Part shown: positions 46,033-57,841 of the stretch, piece by piece
Layout of the letters: each line of letters begins with the position of its first letter
Numbering within the stretch: position 1 is the stretch's first letter
Source: Malus domestica
Taxonomy: Eukaryota > Streptophyta > Magnoliopsida > Rosales > Rosaceae
Assembly: GCF_042453785.1 (NCBI RefSeq)
Contig: NC_091670.1
Coordinates: 39,009,501 to 39,073,500 of the forward strand
Reading direction: 5' to 3'
Length of the DNA stretch: 64,000 nt
Translations under genes and position numbers: made by a program
Notes under the pieces: model-generated
What the model was told of the DNA's origin: nothing
The model's input: the letters and a program-made list of their open reading frames with translations, nothing else
The model's database searches: none

Positions 46033-46350
46033 TTGAAGTTTTCTGTGGTCCTCAACGAGGGCTGCCGAGGTGGTCGGGCGGTTTTTGCCTTTGCATACAT
46101 TCAACGAAACAGAGGAATTACCAGTGAAGAAAATTACCCATACCAGAGTTTTGATGGCACATGTGATATGAACGAGGCAAATGAGGCTGCTGCCCACATA
46201 ACTAGTTATGCAGAGGTACCAACAGTGAAACCGATCTACTCAAGGCTGTGTCCATGCAACCAGTCTCCGTTTCCATCCATGCCTCACCAGCCTTTCAGCA
46301 TTATTCAGGCGGGGTGTTCACCAGTGATGATTGTGGGACAAAATTGAACC
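46033..46350 (+). pseudogene. Cysteine-protease pseudogene (middle of exon 2 only)
   Basis: The upstream flank is joined directly to exon 2 at 'aacgagggctgccgaggtgg', so the promoter, exon 1, the intron and the active-site Cys region are deleted. The G-C-x-G-G ... A-F-A-Y-I ... Y-P-Y segment is well kept. A 5-base deletion after 'gcagaggtacc' shifts the frame. The sequence leaves the gene at 'ttgaaccac', at the active-site His, and continues into an older relic. Confidence 0.85.
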
Positions 46351-46680
46351 ACAGCTGCAATGGCAGTTTGCTGGATTATGCCTTTGAATACATATAGCAA
46401 AACCGAGCAAGTGACAAAACGAGCAAGCTTCCCGGATAACTGGTTATGGAACATGCCTTCCACAGTGAAAACGACCTATTGAAGGCCGTGTCTCCATGAC
46501 GAGCCTTTCAGTTTCCTAAGGTGGGATTTTCTCCAACGATCGTGGGACAGAACTGAACCATGCATTTGCAACCATCGGGTAAGGAGTGAATAAAGACGGC
46601 ACCAATTATTGGTTGCTCAAGATGGGATGGGAGGTGGGGTGAAGTGAGAATGTCTATATGAAAATTTGCAGAAACATGCC
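46351..46680 (+). pseudogene. Second cysteine-protease relic, fused to the previous
   Basis: It matches 30941-31199 and 49707-49940, and extends further than either: 'caattattggttgctcaagatgggatggga' corresponds to the N-Y-W-L-L-K active-site Asn region. Stops and a frameshift are present. Confidence 0.7.
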
Positions 46681-46914
46681 ATTGTATCTTGGTCGGCTGG
46701 CTATGGATTCTTCTTATCAAACTATCTAAACAATAGATATAATCAAAGGGTTGAGAGATCATCTCGACTTCACCTAACAAACCAAAACTACCAGGCTTCG
46801 CCTATAGCCAAGAAAATTTCTTGTAGTAGCTGATCTATACCATTCAATAAACTTTCGGGATCTTATAAAACATTATTGAAAACAGGATAATCTATACATT
46901 TCATTTGATATTGA

Positions 46915-47970
46915 TAACCTAGAATCATACAGCTTTACCTTCGGGTGATGAACCATGGTTTCTTCACTGACGTAACCCAGTATCGTACAACTTTATCTTT
47001 GGTGATGGTTATGCCTTCAAGCCACTATGATACCCCTAGTGAGTACAATATCGATGATATATATGGATTTACCTTCAGACGGCGTTAGCACCATTATTGA
47101 GCATTATTTTACACGTACTTGTTTTACGAATGTTTTCATGGCATGCTAGAGTTTTCAAAAAACCTATTATGTAGTATTGTACGTGTTTTCAAAACAGGGA
47201 ATTAGCATGTTCATAAAGAAAATGGTTTTCTTATTATTAGTACTATTATTACAAATTTTGGTCCACTCACTCTTTTGGTTTTGCGCCCCCTTAAGAGTTA
47301 GAATCGACGCACACGATCCCGGCATCAGGGCACGTCCACTTAGGTATTTTCGAGTCTCCTCAGGGTAGGACCAGTTCCTCTATTCGTACGTTATTATAAT
47401 AATTCTTTCATATTATTCTTGATTAGTTGTATGCTCTGAACACAATTCTGAGTTGGTATATTTCTTTCTAATTACATATTTTAATTGTATGCATGTTTAA
47501 AATGGCTTCGTCACCCTCGGATGTCAGCCAGCACGTGCTTTGATGAAGGAAAAGCCAAGGGAGTCTTAGGGAGACGAGGGATGATAACCTAGGATTCACT
47601 CAACCAAGGGCAACGATGCTCACTCATGTCGTTAATCGTGGATTCTCTCACACGACCAAGTCAAATGCTTGATTTTAGAAGGATAAATCACTCTCTTCAA
47701 ATGCACAAGGCAAATACAATTTTAATTCATTCAAGTCTGTCATCCAAGGCTTTCTAGTACAATAATTATAAGCATTTACAAATTAATAGACTTTAAGTTT
47801 CTATGACACCCTTACAACTCCCAAAACAACTTAACAAATTCCTAAGTAATTAAAATACATAACCTTTGTTATTCCAATGCATATTAATGGTTTCAAATTG
47901 TTTTCTCCAAGTCTACTTCCTACATCATGCTTACCCTGATATTTGGGGATATCGGGTCGGAGCATGTCAA
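46915..47970 (+). mobile_element. 3' part of a Ty3-type LTR with a nested insertion
   Basis: It follows the 3' half of the 36307-39288 LTR: 'ttttcatggcatgcta', 'aaaacctattat', 'gcgccccc...cgatcc' and 'tcagccagcacgtg', ending 'cgggtcggagcatgtca' at 47970. It has no MITE at about 47166, and instead about 390 bp of unrelated sequence (about 47540-47930) before the LTR end. Confidence 0.6.
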
Positions 47971-48245
47971 AATATGTGATTGGAGACATGTTTTTGTAGA
48001 GTGAGATTATGGTACTAGTCCAGCAATCACCATGAAGGTTTAGAAAATCCATTTCCTAATCATGCCAAGACATTTTCTTTCATTTCATCTTCAATTTTCT
48101 CAAGCCAGGAATCCACCACAGATAGCTCTTTCAGCTTCAACTTTCTCAAGCTAGGAACCCACCACTTGTATCAGATTCCAATCAATTGAAACACGACAGG
48201 GTTGTTATCTATGACAAAAAGAAATCCCTCGAATCACAGGATAAG
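47971..48245 (+). repeat. Block duplicated at 53057-53460
   Basis: Shared runs include 'aatatgtgattggagac', 'gaggtttagaaaatccattt', 'ctttctcaagccaggaa' and 'tgaaacacgacagggttgt'. The 53-kb version has about 150 bp more in the middle. This block forms the upstream region of protease gene D. Confidence 0.8.
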
Positions 48246-48282
48246 ACGCAAAATGCACATCCAGGACATGCTGAACGTTTTC

Positions 48283-48290
48283 TATATAAA
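48283..48290 (+). promoter_or_regulatory. TATA box, protease gene D
   Basis: TATATAAA 108 bp before the ATG. Homology to the promoters of genes A-C starts only just upstream of it (about 48250). Confidence 0.7.
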
Positions 48291-48397
48291 ATGGTTATCA
48301 TGCTTGCTTCTTCACATCCAGCTTGCCAATCACTACTTGAAACAAAGCCATTGTCGACACAGAGCGCCCTCTCATCAACACTGGTGCTTTGTGAGCA

Positions 48398-49557
48398 ATG
48401 GCTTTCGAAAGAAACCTTTTGATTGTTACCATACTCATCACCTTGGGGACCTTGGCATCTGAAGCCACGTCCCGCACATTGTACCAAGCTTCCATTGCAG
48501 CAAAACATGAGCAGTGGATGAAAAAGCATGGACGCGTTTACCAGGACAGCGCGGAGAAGGAAAGGCGTTTCCACATATTCAAAAACAATGTGGAGTTTGT
48601 CGAGAAATTCAACAGTGAAGGGAACATGACTTACAGCCTATGCATCAACCGATTTTCGGATATGACCTATGACGAATTCCTCAGGCATTATACAGGATAC
48701 AAGCAGCCCACTGAATCAACCTCATCCGCAGATGCATCATTTACGTACGAAAACCTAAGCCTGACAGACGTTCCCCAAAGCATTGACTGGAGGGAGAATG
48801 GAGCTGTTACTCCAGTAAAAGATCAAGGGCGCTGTGGTAAGAGCACCAACCACGATATTAATATAGGGCTAAGCTTCCTTGTACATATATGTGCATTACA
48901 TTAGTTACTTTCTTCGTGCATTCATTCCTACGGAAATTAATTCATATGCGTTTGTTCAAAATACATGCAGGTTGTTGCTGGGCATTTTCTGCAGTGACAG
49001 CAGTCGAAGGGATTATCCAAATCAAAACTGACAAATTGATCTCACTGTCTGAGCAACAACTTGTGAACTGTGATACAGATAGCAATGGCTGCCAAGGTGG
49101 TTGGATGGTTAATGCCTTTGCATACATTCAACGAAACGGAGGAATTACCAGTGAAGAAAATTACCCATACCAGAGTTTAGAAGGAACATGTGATACGAAC
49201 AAGGAAAATGAGGCTGCTGCCCAGATAACTAGTTATGCAGAGGTACCTCCCAACAGTGAAACCGATCTACTAAAGGCTGTGTCCATGCAACCAGTCTCCG
49301 TTTCCATCCATGCCTCACCAGCCTTTCAGCATTATTCAGGTGGGGTGTTCACCGGTGATGATTGTGGGACAGAATTGAACCACGCTGTTACCATCATTGG
49401 GTATGGGACAACTGAAGATGGCACCCCCCATTGGTTAATCAAGAATTCATGGTCCGATACGTGGGGTGAGAATGGCTACATGAAGATTCTTAGAAACGCT
49501 GATGCCCCAGGTGGTGTTTGTGGCCTTGCTATAAGACCTTTCTATCCGACTATGTAA
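48398..49557 (+). CDS. Papain-family cysteine protease D (SAG39-like), two exons
   Basis: Exons 48398-48836 and 48971-49557 give 341 residues. Signal peptide, complete ERFNIN helix, K-D-Q-G with Q143, C149 in C-C-W-A-F-S, H284 and N305 are all present, so it should be active. It is shorter than A by one residue near the C-D-T-D-S-N-G loop and by three before G-T-C-D-T. It has His instead of Tyr before W-L-I-K-N-S-W (P-H-W). The C-terminus, A-I-R-P-F-Y-P-T-M, links it to gene C. The 5' UTR carries a 13-bp addition before the ATG relative to A. Its distal promoter is unlike that of A-C. Confidence 0.92.
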
Positions 49558-49706
49558 TGTATTAATCAAAGGGTGGAGTGAGCTTCTCCACTTTGCCTAT
49601 AGGTTATAAGTACTACAGACAAAACTCATAGGCTGTGAAAATGCCAGTAATTTGTACTTTATATTCAACAATGAATTTTCCTACCCTGCTTAGGCTAAAT
49701 TAATAA

Positions 49707-49940
49707 CCACAGCTGCAATGGCAGTTTGCTGGATTATGCCTTTGAATACATATAGCAAAACAGAGCATGTGACAGAACGAGCACGCTTCCCAGATAACTT
49801 ATGGAACATGCCTTCCACAGTGAAAACGACCTATTGAAGGCTGTGTCTCCATGACGAGCCTTTCAGTTTCCTAAGTAGGGATTTTCTCCAATGATCGTGG
49901 GACAGAACTGAACCACACATTTGCAACCATTGGGTAAGGA
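49707..49940 (+). pseudogene. Cysteine-protease relic after gene D
   Basis: Same decayed exon 2 fragment as at 30941 and 46351, ending 'aaccattgggtaaggag'. Not coding. Confidence 0.7.
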
Positions 49941-50166
49941 GTGAATAAATGAGTTCTTACAACAAAGCTAACAGAACAAAATGGATATGCAAAATGGGTT
50001 CTGATTCAAACAAACAAAAAATTAGCCTTTCCAAATGAAACAATACAAAAGGTATCATGAGAAATAAGTTTGAAATTCTGCCTTTGTTCACAAGAATAAG
50101 CTATTGGACATCATTATCTTACATGCCATTGCACTTACCTAATAAACTGAATATGAAAAGACGCAA

Positions 50167-51216
50167 TCAGGCCCGTTTTCCACTACTGGGATTGCTCTTC
50201 GTGCAGAGGACCTTCCGCCCCTTAGCACGTCGGCGCTTCATCATTGCTCTCCCACCAGTGGTTCTCATGCGTCTACGGAAGCCATGAGTTCGAGCCAAGG
50301 ATTTCCTGGACCTACTTCTCTTGGTTAGACACAGGGCAGCCTTCCCGGCCCTCACCACCAAGCCAGAGCCTCTTCTTCTTCCAACCCCAACACTAGAGCT
50401 CAAATCCAACCCCAAAGATAAACCTTCAAATTGAAAATCAAGTTCTCATCAATTCAAGGCCTGAAGAAATATCCTTTGACAAGCTCTTCAGCAGAAACCA
50501 AATAAAGGCGCCAGCTTGTTTCATTTTTGCGGAAGTATTAGTATCGGCTGACCAACGAAGAACTCACACATTCATCTAAACAGCACCTATCAAGTCTCTA
50601 ACCACTTCTATATCTAATTCACTATGCTGTAAGGCATCTTTTGATCAGCGGTCGAAGTACTTACGTTGCTAAAACTACGCAAATTGTAACCAAGAAAGTT
50701 ACTTTTCATGAAGCTAGAGTACCTAAGCAAACTAAAAAATGAACAGAATTCAAGCAAACAAGGGAATGTGAATATACAACCGATCAGCTTATGAAATTCA
50801 ACAACAACAAAAAACCCATCATAATTTTGGCCAAAAGAAAAGCCCCCATCTGAACTTAGATTCAAATTTGAACAAAAATGCAGTACTTCACAATCTTCGG
50901 CAAAAAGGAGCAGACGCCCATTTCCCAAATCATCCAGAAAACGATAACTACAATTCAAGCTTCAAGTTTTCTCAGAGAATCCCAGAGTAACAGTAATAAA
51001 AGAAGAAAACTTACCCGAGAACGCGGAAGCGGAAGCGATGGAGGAGGAAGAGATGAAGGAGCAGTGAAGCAAGGGGGAGCGCGCGGCGGCGCCACCGCTG
51101 AAAGACACGGAGCTCTTCCTTGCAGTTGAGCCGGTGAGGAATGTGAGAGAAGCACAGGGTGCGGAGGCTCGACTGGAAAGGCAGGGCGACCATGCCATTG
51201 CTGAAATTGAAGCCAT
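50167..51216 (-). CDS. RPL34: Plastid ribosomal protein bL34c (nuclear gene), two exons
   Basis: Exon 1 51216-51015, intron 51014-50424 (GT-AG, phase 1), exon 2 50423-50167; 152 residues. Residues 1 to about 88 are Ser/Ala-rich with few acids, a plastid transit peptide. The mature C-terminus has the L34 signature: K-R-S-R-S-R-K-S-L-A-R-T-H-G-F-R-x-R-M followed by T-x-G-R and K-R-R-R-A-K-G-R-K. The S-N-P-S-S-G-K-R end is characteristic of the plant plastid protein. It is a small, very basic structural protein of the 50S subunit. It sits 281 bp from a divergent tRNA gene. Its 3' flank is duplicated at 31.5 kb. Confidence 0.93.
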
Positions 51217-51497
51217 TCTTCCTTTTGCCTTCGTCTTCTTTCGTCTTCAGGTGTTGTTGCTCTGCTTTCTTCTTTCTTTCTGTGTTTTGTTGTCGCTAAA
51301 GAGGAGGAAGAAGATGAGGTTTTTGTGCCTTCGCCTTATCCAATCCAGTGTCTGTGGAATTGGTTTGGACCCTTTCGAATCCGACCGGATTATCCATACT
51401 TCAAACGCACTGGGCTGGACCGGCCCATTACGCTTCCGTACCTAGCCTGCCGAATGTAGTACGTTATTATATAATCATTTCGATGCAATAATCAATT

Positions 51498-51570
51498 GGG
51501 GATGTAGCTCAAATGGTAGAGCGCCCGCTTTGCATGCGGGAGGTACAGGGTTCGATCCCCTGCATCTCCA
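51498..51570 (+). tRNA. tRNA-Ala (anticodon UGC)
   Basis: 73 nt. Acceptor stem GGGGATG/CATCTCC with one G-U pair and discriminator A; D arm TAGCTCAAATGGTAGAGC (A box); anticodon stem CCCGC/GCGGG around TTTGCAT (anticodon TGC); T arm with GGTTCGATCC (B box). No intron. A T-run at 51580-51588 serves as Pol III terminator. Confidence 0.97.
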
Positions 51571-51578
51571 TCTTGTAA

Positions 51579-51589
51579 TTTTTTTTTTC
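51579..51589 (+). terminator. Pol III T-run terminator
   Basis: At least nine consecutive T about 10 bp after the tRNA. Confidence 0.75.
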
Positions 51590-52547
51590 TGTCTTGTTGA
51601 GGAGATGATTGTGAATTTATTTTTATTTTTATATACAACTATATTTTCATGAAAAGAAAAATTAGTATCAAACTCATTATTCATGAGTTTCGAACATAAA
51701 AGCTTGTTTGCAACTAAATCACACAATGGTAGCAATAGAAAAGCTAAAATACCTCTATAAGTTTTTCCAGTCTCCAAAAAGTTGACTGTCATAATGAAAC
51801 CACTAGCTGATCTTCTTTTTTAAGAAGAAGACAAGTTCTATTATATTTGAATCCCAAAATCTCCAAAAAAGAATTGGATGTGACAACATAATCAGTAGGT
51901 AATAACTATTAAATGAACAAATGTGGATAAGGCTTAAAGAAAGGAGACCTTTCTTGCTCAAGGGAAAACTTAGATGAGCTATATATATTTACCCAATTAC
52001 GAGATTAGGGTTCATAAGCATGTGATATTTGGCACTCAATTATTTGCTTTAGTTTAAGACACTCAGAGAGAGGTCAACATTAAGATTCCATTTTTTGATA
52101 CAAAAAAATGGTAGGTGTGGTTTGCAAATGCAGGCTCCAAATTCCACATGAGTCCATTAAGATTCCATTACTATATACTACATTAGCACATAAGTCCAAT
52201 CAATGATATTATCGTCATCTTCGGGCCACAAAAGTAAGTGCAGGTATAACATTGTCACACGATGTTTTATCTAATCACTCGTATTATAATACAATGTATA
52301 TATATAGTAGTCTAAAAATTAATTGATTTTATGTACGTACCTTCGTATATCTTTGAATAATATGAAACCATTCAAAATAACAAGGAGGATCTTGGATCCA
52401 CTTGTCTAATTAATGATCACAATTAATAAACAAAAGAATGTGTTAAATTGTTAATCATGTAGTAGGCAGCTTTGCAAGCAACACATTAGTCATGAAAGGC
52501 TGCTACTGGTAGGGGTCCCCTAATACAACTTGTGCAAGCCAACTGTA

Positions 52548-52589
<42 letters not shown>

Positions 52590-53056
52590 GTTCTAGCAAA
52601 TGTTACTTGAGATTTGCTGACATTTGTAACGTTCCTTTATTGTGTTAAAATGAGCTCAAGCGGTAACATAAATTTTAAGGTAATGATTCTCACACTTTCA
52701 ATTTGTCTTTATGCATTTCGCTCATTATTTGCGTCCCTTCGTTTCTCCTTAATTCATTCAATTTTAAAGTTAAAAACAATAAAGACTGCAACATAAAAAA
52801 TAAAATAAAAAAGGAGTGCAAAGATCACTTTCCAAATTTTCAAGTGAAAAATTCAAGTGTCAGCAACTCTTCGAGCTTTCTTAATTATAAGAGAGTACGG
52901 ATAGCAATCCTCCTTCCAAGTGGCATGCAATCATGTAAAGGTTGCTACTTGCCAAGGTGGTTGAGGGGTTCACCATTTTTAGATGAGAACTTCTTAGTTA
53001 AGAGCCTTAAGACACATACAAATCAAAGGTGAGACTGAAGCCCCCACCAGACATTA
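51590..53056. other. Intergenic, no gene recognised
   Basis: AT-rich. It contains a (CT)n microsatellite at 52552-52588. Short open frames here (for example 52703-53032) show no family features. Confidence 0.5.
52552..52588. repeat. (CT)n microsatellite
   Basis: About 18 CT units. Confidence 0.97.
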
Positions 53057-53460
53057 AATATGTGATTGGAGACCTGTTTTGTAGAGTGAGATTGAAGGTA
53101 CTAGGCCAGCAATGACCATGGAGGTTTAGAAAATCCATTTCTAATCACTCCAAGACTTTCTTTTCATTTCAACTTCAACTTTCTCAAGCCAGGAACCCAC
53201 CACAGAGAGCTCTTTCAGCTTCCCATGGCAACCAATTCTGATCCACTACTTGTATGAGAGTGCCATTTCTTTTCTCCTAACACTTACTCAGCATAATGTT
53301 AATGATTGTTGGAAGGACCAAGACATCACCATGACCAAGTCATCATACTCACATCATTTAAAAATGAAGATTCCAATCAACTTGAAACACGACAGGGTTG
53401 TCATTTAAGACAAAAATAAATCCCTCGAGTCATAGAATAGGACGCAAAAATAATGTACAA
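53057..53460 (+). repeat. Block duplicated upstream of protease gene D
   Basis: Longer version of 47971-48245, without any protease behind it. The following frame to 53676 is open, but I recognise nothing in it. Confidence 0.75.
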
Positions 53461-53652
53461 TCGGAGAAAACGAAACGGATAGACCCGGAGAAATTTCCTC
53501 TGGATGAAGAATTAGAGGTGGTTTATTTGAGTGATGAGATTCCATGGATGAAGAATTTAGCGTTTGAAGCACTCTTTTTAATGGAGGGTTGTGGAGAGAG
53601 CTTTTGCAAGCACCTTCTGAAACAGAATCCACAATGGACTATCCACCTACTA

Positions 53653-54991
53653 GGCCCTGTTTGGCATACCGTATAAGACACCAAATAGTACTAATAATAC
53701 GGTGTACATTGTTTGGTGTTTGGTGGCCGTTTGGACTAAATAGGCATCGGATTAAATAATCCGGGCCCACCTTTTTTACACGGTGTTTATCCGCTTGCTT
53801 ATACCGTTCAAATTCACAGTATAACTTGGTCGGGCTCGCTCTCGCTTCCTCTCCAGAAGCACTCTTCCGCTCCAGGCGCTTTCTCTTCCTCTCTAGACAC
53901 ACTCTTCCTTTCATCCCAGGTTCGTCTTTTCAGTTTTCTTCTTCTGGGATTCCGCCCCTCACTCTATTCTTCCCCCTCCTCTTATTTTTCTTGCAATTTT
54001 CTGTCAATTGATTGAATCTAGTTATTATTTTCTCTCTAATTATGCAATTGATTATGTAATTTTGTGTTTTAATTAGAATTTTTGAATTTTAGGGTTTGCT
54101 ATTGGGGTCGAATTTAGAGTTTGTTGTTGGTGTTGAACTTTAATTGATTGGGTAGAGTGGGAGTGTGCAGGTTCACTTACCTAAACAAAACTTTATCTCT
54201 AGCGCAGCTCCCGTTTCACTCGCTGTCTTGCAGTCGCAACGCAACCATACGGACAACTGGGTAAGCCAATTTCTCTTTGCTCTTGTTCTCTCTCTCTCTC
54301 TCCATCACCGTCTATGCCCCGAAAATTAGATCCCAATAAATTGTTGTTCTTCTCAGTTTTTGCATCATTCCCTCTCAGCTTTTATCCATTTTTTAATTTT
54401 TATGTGAATTTTACTTTTTATCTGGATATATATATGTGTGAATAATTTCGGACTAGGGTTGTTGAATTGTTGATTGGCACTTATTCCACTTTGTAAAGTA
54501 ATTACCTTTTAGAAAAAAAGAGTGTGAGTGAGAAATAGAGAAGAAAGGGATAGCTGCTGCTCTTCTGATGTTTCGGCTTAATTTTGATGCAACATGAGGT
54601 GATGAACTTGCATTTGTATATTTTATGAACTTGGATATGTGGTTGGATTATATAACGTAATGATTGTAGTTGTTTTTTGTGAACATTCTTTTATGTTATT
54701 GGAAAATATTTTAAATTTGATGTATGGAATTTACTATTTTTCTTTGTTATTTGAAAATTTGTGTGGTTTTTAATAGGTATAAATATGAGAAAAGTTTAAC
54801 AAACAAAGAAAGATTTGTTAAATTTATTTTTTCTCTTGTCCTATCCGGTTCAGTACCAAACACAGTATAAATAGTACGGTCATTTATCCGGTACTGCACC
54901 AAACGCCCGACTAATTTAGTCAGTACTATTCGGTGGCTATTTATCTTATCCGACAGAAATAGTCTATACAGCCCGAGCTGCCAAACGAGGC
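53653..54991. mobile_element. PIF/Harbinger-like non-autonomous element
   Basis: 1339 bp with terminal inverted repeats GGCCCTGTTTGGC / GGCCTCGTTTGGC and a 3-bp direct repeat CTA on both sides (53650-53652 and 54992-54994). Subterminal regions share 'tactattcggtg/caccaaatagta'-type inverted motifs. The inside has a CT-rich, 5'-UTR-like stretch (53830-54000 and 54170-54300) with possible splice donors, and no transposase. The superfamily call rests on the 3-bp duplication and the G-rich, GTTTGG-type ends. Confidence 0.65.
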
Positions 54992-54994
54992 CTA

Positions 54995-56512
54995 TATGTC
55001 ATGGCATGAGAATTTAAGAACTCATTTGGAAGTGTTTTTAAAATAACTGAAAGCGTTTTAGTGAACATTTTTATAGGGTTTAAAAATACCTAACGTGTTT
55101 TTTCAAGATTCATTTACATTTTTATTAAAAATTGATTCCAAAACTATTTATTTTTAACCAAAAGCACATTTAACCAGTTTGTGACCAACCTAATTGTAGT
55201 GGTGGGCCTGACTACCAAGAGCTGCCTGATATATTTTATTTTTTAACTGTTTTCTATATTTGGGGCTTGAGGACAAAGTTTTATGAAAAGTCCAAAACAG
55301 ATCAATCAACCTACTAGAGTGATATGCCTTACCTAATGCTAAGGGCAAGGACTTAAACAGCCTCTGGAACCCACCCCCTTGTTTCCCTCCCTTTGGGTGT
55401 TTCAATTTTGAATATTCCTCTTGTGCTCATGAAATTCATCCAAGTATTTAAGGTCATCTCCAGCCAGGAGTTGTAGTTTGAATTTATGCAAAATTTGTCT
55501 CCAAGAATAAAAAAAAAAAAAAAATATCTATATATATATATATATATATATTAAAAGGAGTTAGGTCAAAATTTACCCAAGACTTCAAATATTTCGACCG
55601 TCGCCAACTTGTGCATCCCAAGCCAAATGTAAAATTTAAACTTGGCTGGAGATGTAAAAAATTAACAATCTTTGAATCATGCTCTTAGTTGTATATGATG
55701 GAAAGAAAATAATTAGTATCATAAAATTTTCCACATTTCTCTCCCCACGCTCTTTTCCTTGCCCACGGAATTACTTTAGTTTCTTACATAAATCATTATA
55801 TGATAAAAATAAACTTAGTTGCACATTGCATGGTGCGTGAGCCGATTGATAGTAATTATTAACATGTTATTTGTTAAGTATCCTCAATTATTTCATCGTG
55901 CTCATCATGCTTTTACAATTGTATGGTTAAATTTTGTATTTTCTTTAAAAAGGGATCAGCTGATGTTGGGAATGTTGTAGAGGCATTTCAGCTTCTTTCT
56001 AGTCATCATCGTGTGATTCACAAACACCAGCAATCGAACTCAAAACGTGCCTATAGAATACCGGTCTGAAATTTGTTCCCAACCACCAAACCACCCGTAA
56101 TGATTTATTGCATGATTAATTTGACTAATTCCTTCACTTCCTCCTCTAATTTTATCATTTGATTTTGCCCTGATAAATAAACACCGTAATATTACTTCCA
56201 ATCAATTCCACATTCTAAAATTTACTTTTTGATCAAATTTTCTCACCTTCGCACCATTCTTCATTTCTAATCAAGGAACAAGAATTAACAAACGACCTGC
56301 AGAAGGAGTAAATAGATATGTGAAAATTATTTGTTTTGTATTATTGGAAATATAAGCATGCTCTAACGCGCGAAAAAAATTGTCATATAATCGAGTATAC
56401 ATCACTTTACTAATATTAATATCTATCACGGGACGAAAGATGTACTAACGGAAAAATATACAGTCGATTGTTCGAGAATCTCCTAAACATGCATGTAAGT
56501 TGACAAAAAAAA
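54995..56512. other. Intergenic with MITE remnant and microsatellite
   Basis: 55015-55180 resembles the MITE at 60532 in degraded form ('catttggaagtgtttttaaaataactgaaag'). An A-run and (TA)n lie at 55509-55551. No gene recognised; a minus-strand frame at 55190-55405 has no family features. Confidence 0.5.
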
Positions 56513-56866
56513 AGTTTTTTTTTGCTAAAATGATCCCTGAGATTTGCATAACTCATCATTTTGGTCCCTGAGATTTGAAATAAATAGATGCATCATCAAT
56601 CATTTTGTTCATTCCATGAAAAATTATATTAAATAAGGATCAAAATAACAATAATACCCTCAATTTAATTAACAATGGGCCAAATGATTTGACAAAAATA
56701 CACTCATTTTTTGTCATTTTAGCTTTATTTAATGGAGATTTTTCATTGAATGACCAAAATGATTGATTGGACAAACTTAAGAACTACTTCTATTTATTTC
56801 AAATCTCAGGAATCAAAATGAAGAGTTATGTAAATTTCAGAGACCATTTTAACTAAAAAGAAGAGA
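56513..56866. mobile_element. Foldback MITE with about 70-bp inverted repeats
   Basis: The left arm 'aaaatgatccctgagatttg...ggtccctgagatttgaaataaatag' is mirrored on the right by 'ctatttatttcaaatctcagg...ttcagagaccatttt'. The arms are imperfect. There is no coding capacity. Confidence 0.7.
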
Positions 56867-57179
56867 AAAGAAAACATATTTAATAGAGCAATACATGATT
56901 TAACCATGTGATGTCAAAATTTCAATCTTGAGACTACGCACAGGCCAGCTCAGAAGCCACAAGACAGGTTTTTATGCCCGTGACCATGCAGACCAATCAC
57001 CGATCGAATGTTAAAGAAACTTTTCTTTTTCCTAACAGTTCCCCCTTTACAATCCTCACCCATTTTCAACCCATTCCACCTTCCAACTTCCCACTATTTC
57101 CGAACCCTTCCAAACTTTTCCAACTCATCTAAGGCAAAAGACAAACAAACTAATTAATCAGTTTTAACTCAAATAATGT

Positions 57180-57510
57180 TAGGATTAAAAATGAGAATAT
57201 TCAAGGTAGAATATAAATGTCTATAATTGAAGTTAAGATGAGAGAAAATCGATTAATATGATTTGGACACGTAAACCAAAGACATACAAATGCTTCAATT
57301 AGAAGATGTGACTATGAGACGAAGGTTCAAGACAAAAGCGGTAGATGAAGACCTAAGAATTTTGAAAGAGATTATAAGAAAATATATGAAGTACTTAGAG
57401 CTAACGGAAGATTTGGCACAAAACCGTCTGCAATGGCATTCTAGAAATTCATATAGGCGATCTCACTTAATGAAATAAAACTTAATTGTTGTTGTTGTTT
57501 GTTGTAATAC
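57180..57510 (+). mobile_element. LINE 3' end (ORF2 tail) with TTG-rich end
   Basis: In broken frames it reads the typical end of a plant non-LTR reverse transcriptase: F-G-H-V with R-R-C-D-Y-E, then an E-L-T-E-D-L-A-Q-N-R-x-Q-W-H-S-R helix. The tail follows as ttgttgttgttgttt. The reverse transcriptase core is absent, so it is a 5'-truncated dead copy. Confidence 0.65.
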
Positions 57511-57841
57511 GTCCAATACTACAATTTAGTGGTTTGTATTAGTATTTTAGTGTGACTTACATAGATAACCATGATGTATAATATTTGTAATAAAATATAA
57601 TATTTATATTGAGTTCGATATAATAATAATTGATGCATTGTGTGACTTAGTCCAAATTCCGTCTCTCGTTATAGTAAAATACTTTTGCGTAAACAATATC
57701 AATCAACTTCAATATTTGATATCCTCAGGCTCAAACTCTAGACATGTGAACCGCCGAAGCCAAACCTCTCCTTCCTAAAATTCCAAATTATTTACTATAA
57801 AAACTCGCATCCCACACTTCGTTTTTCTCTCAAAATCTCAA

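Noticed and set aside
50878-51445. Plus-strand frames opposite plastid L34
   Set aside because: Antisense of the transit-peptide exon and 5' flank; no conserved content.
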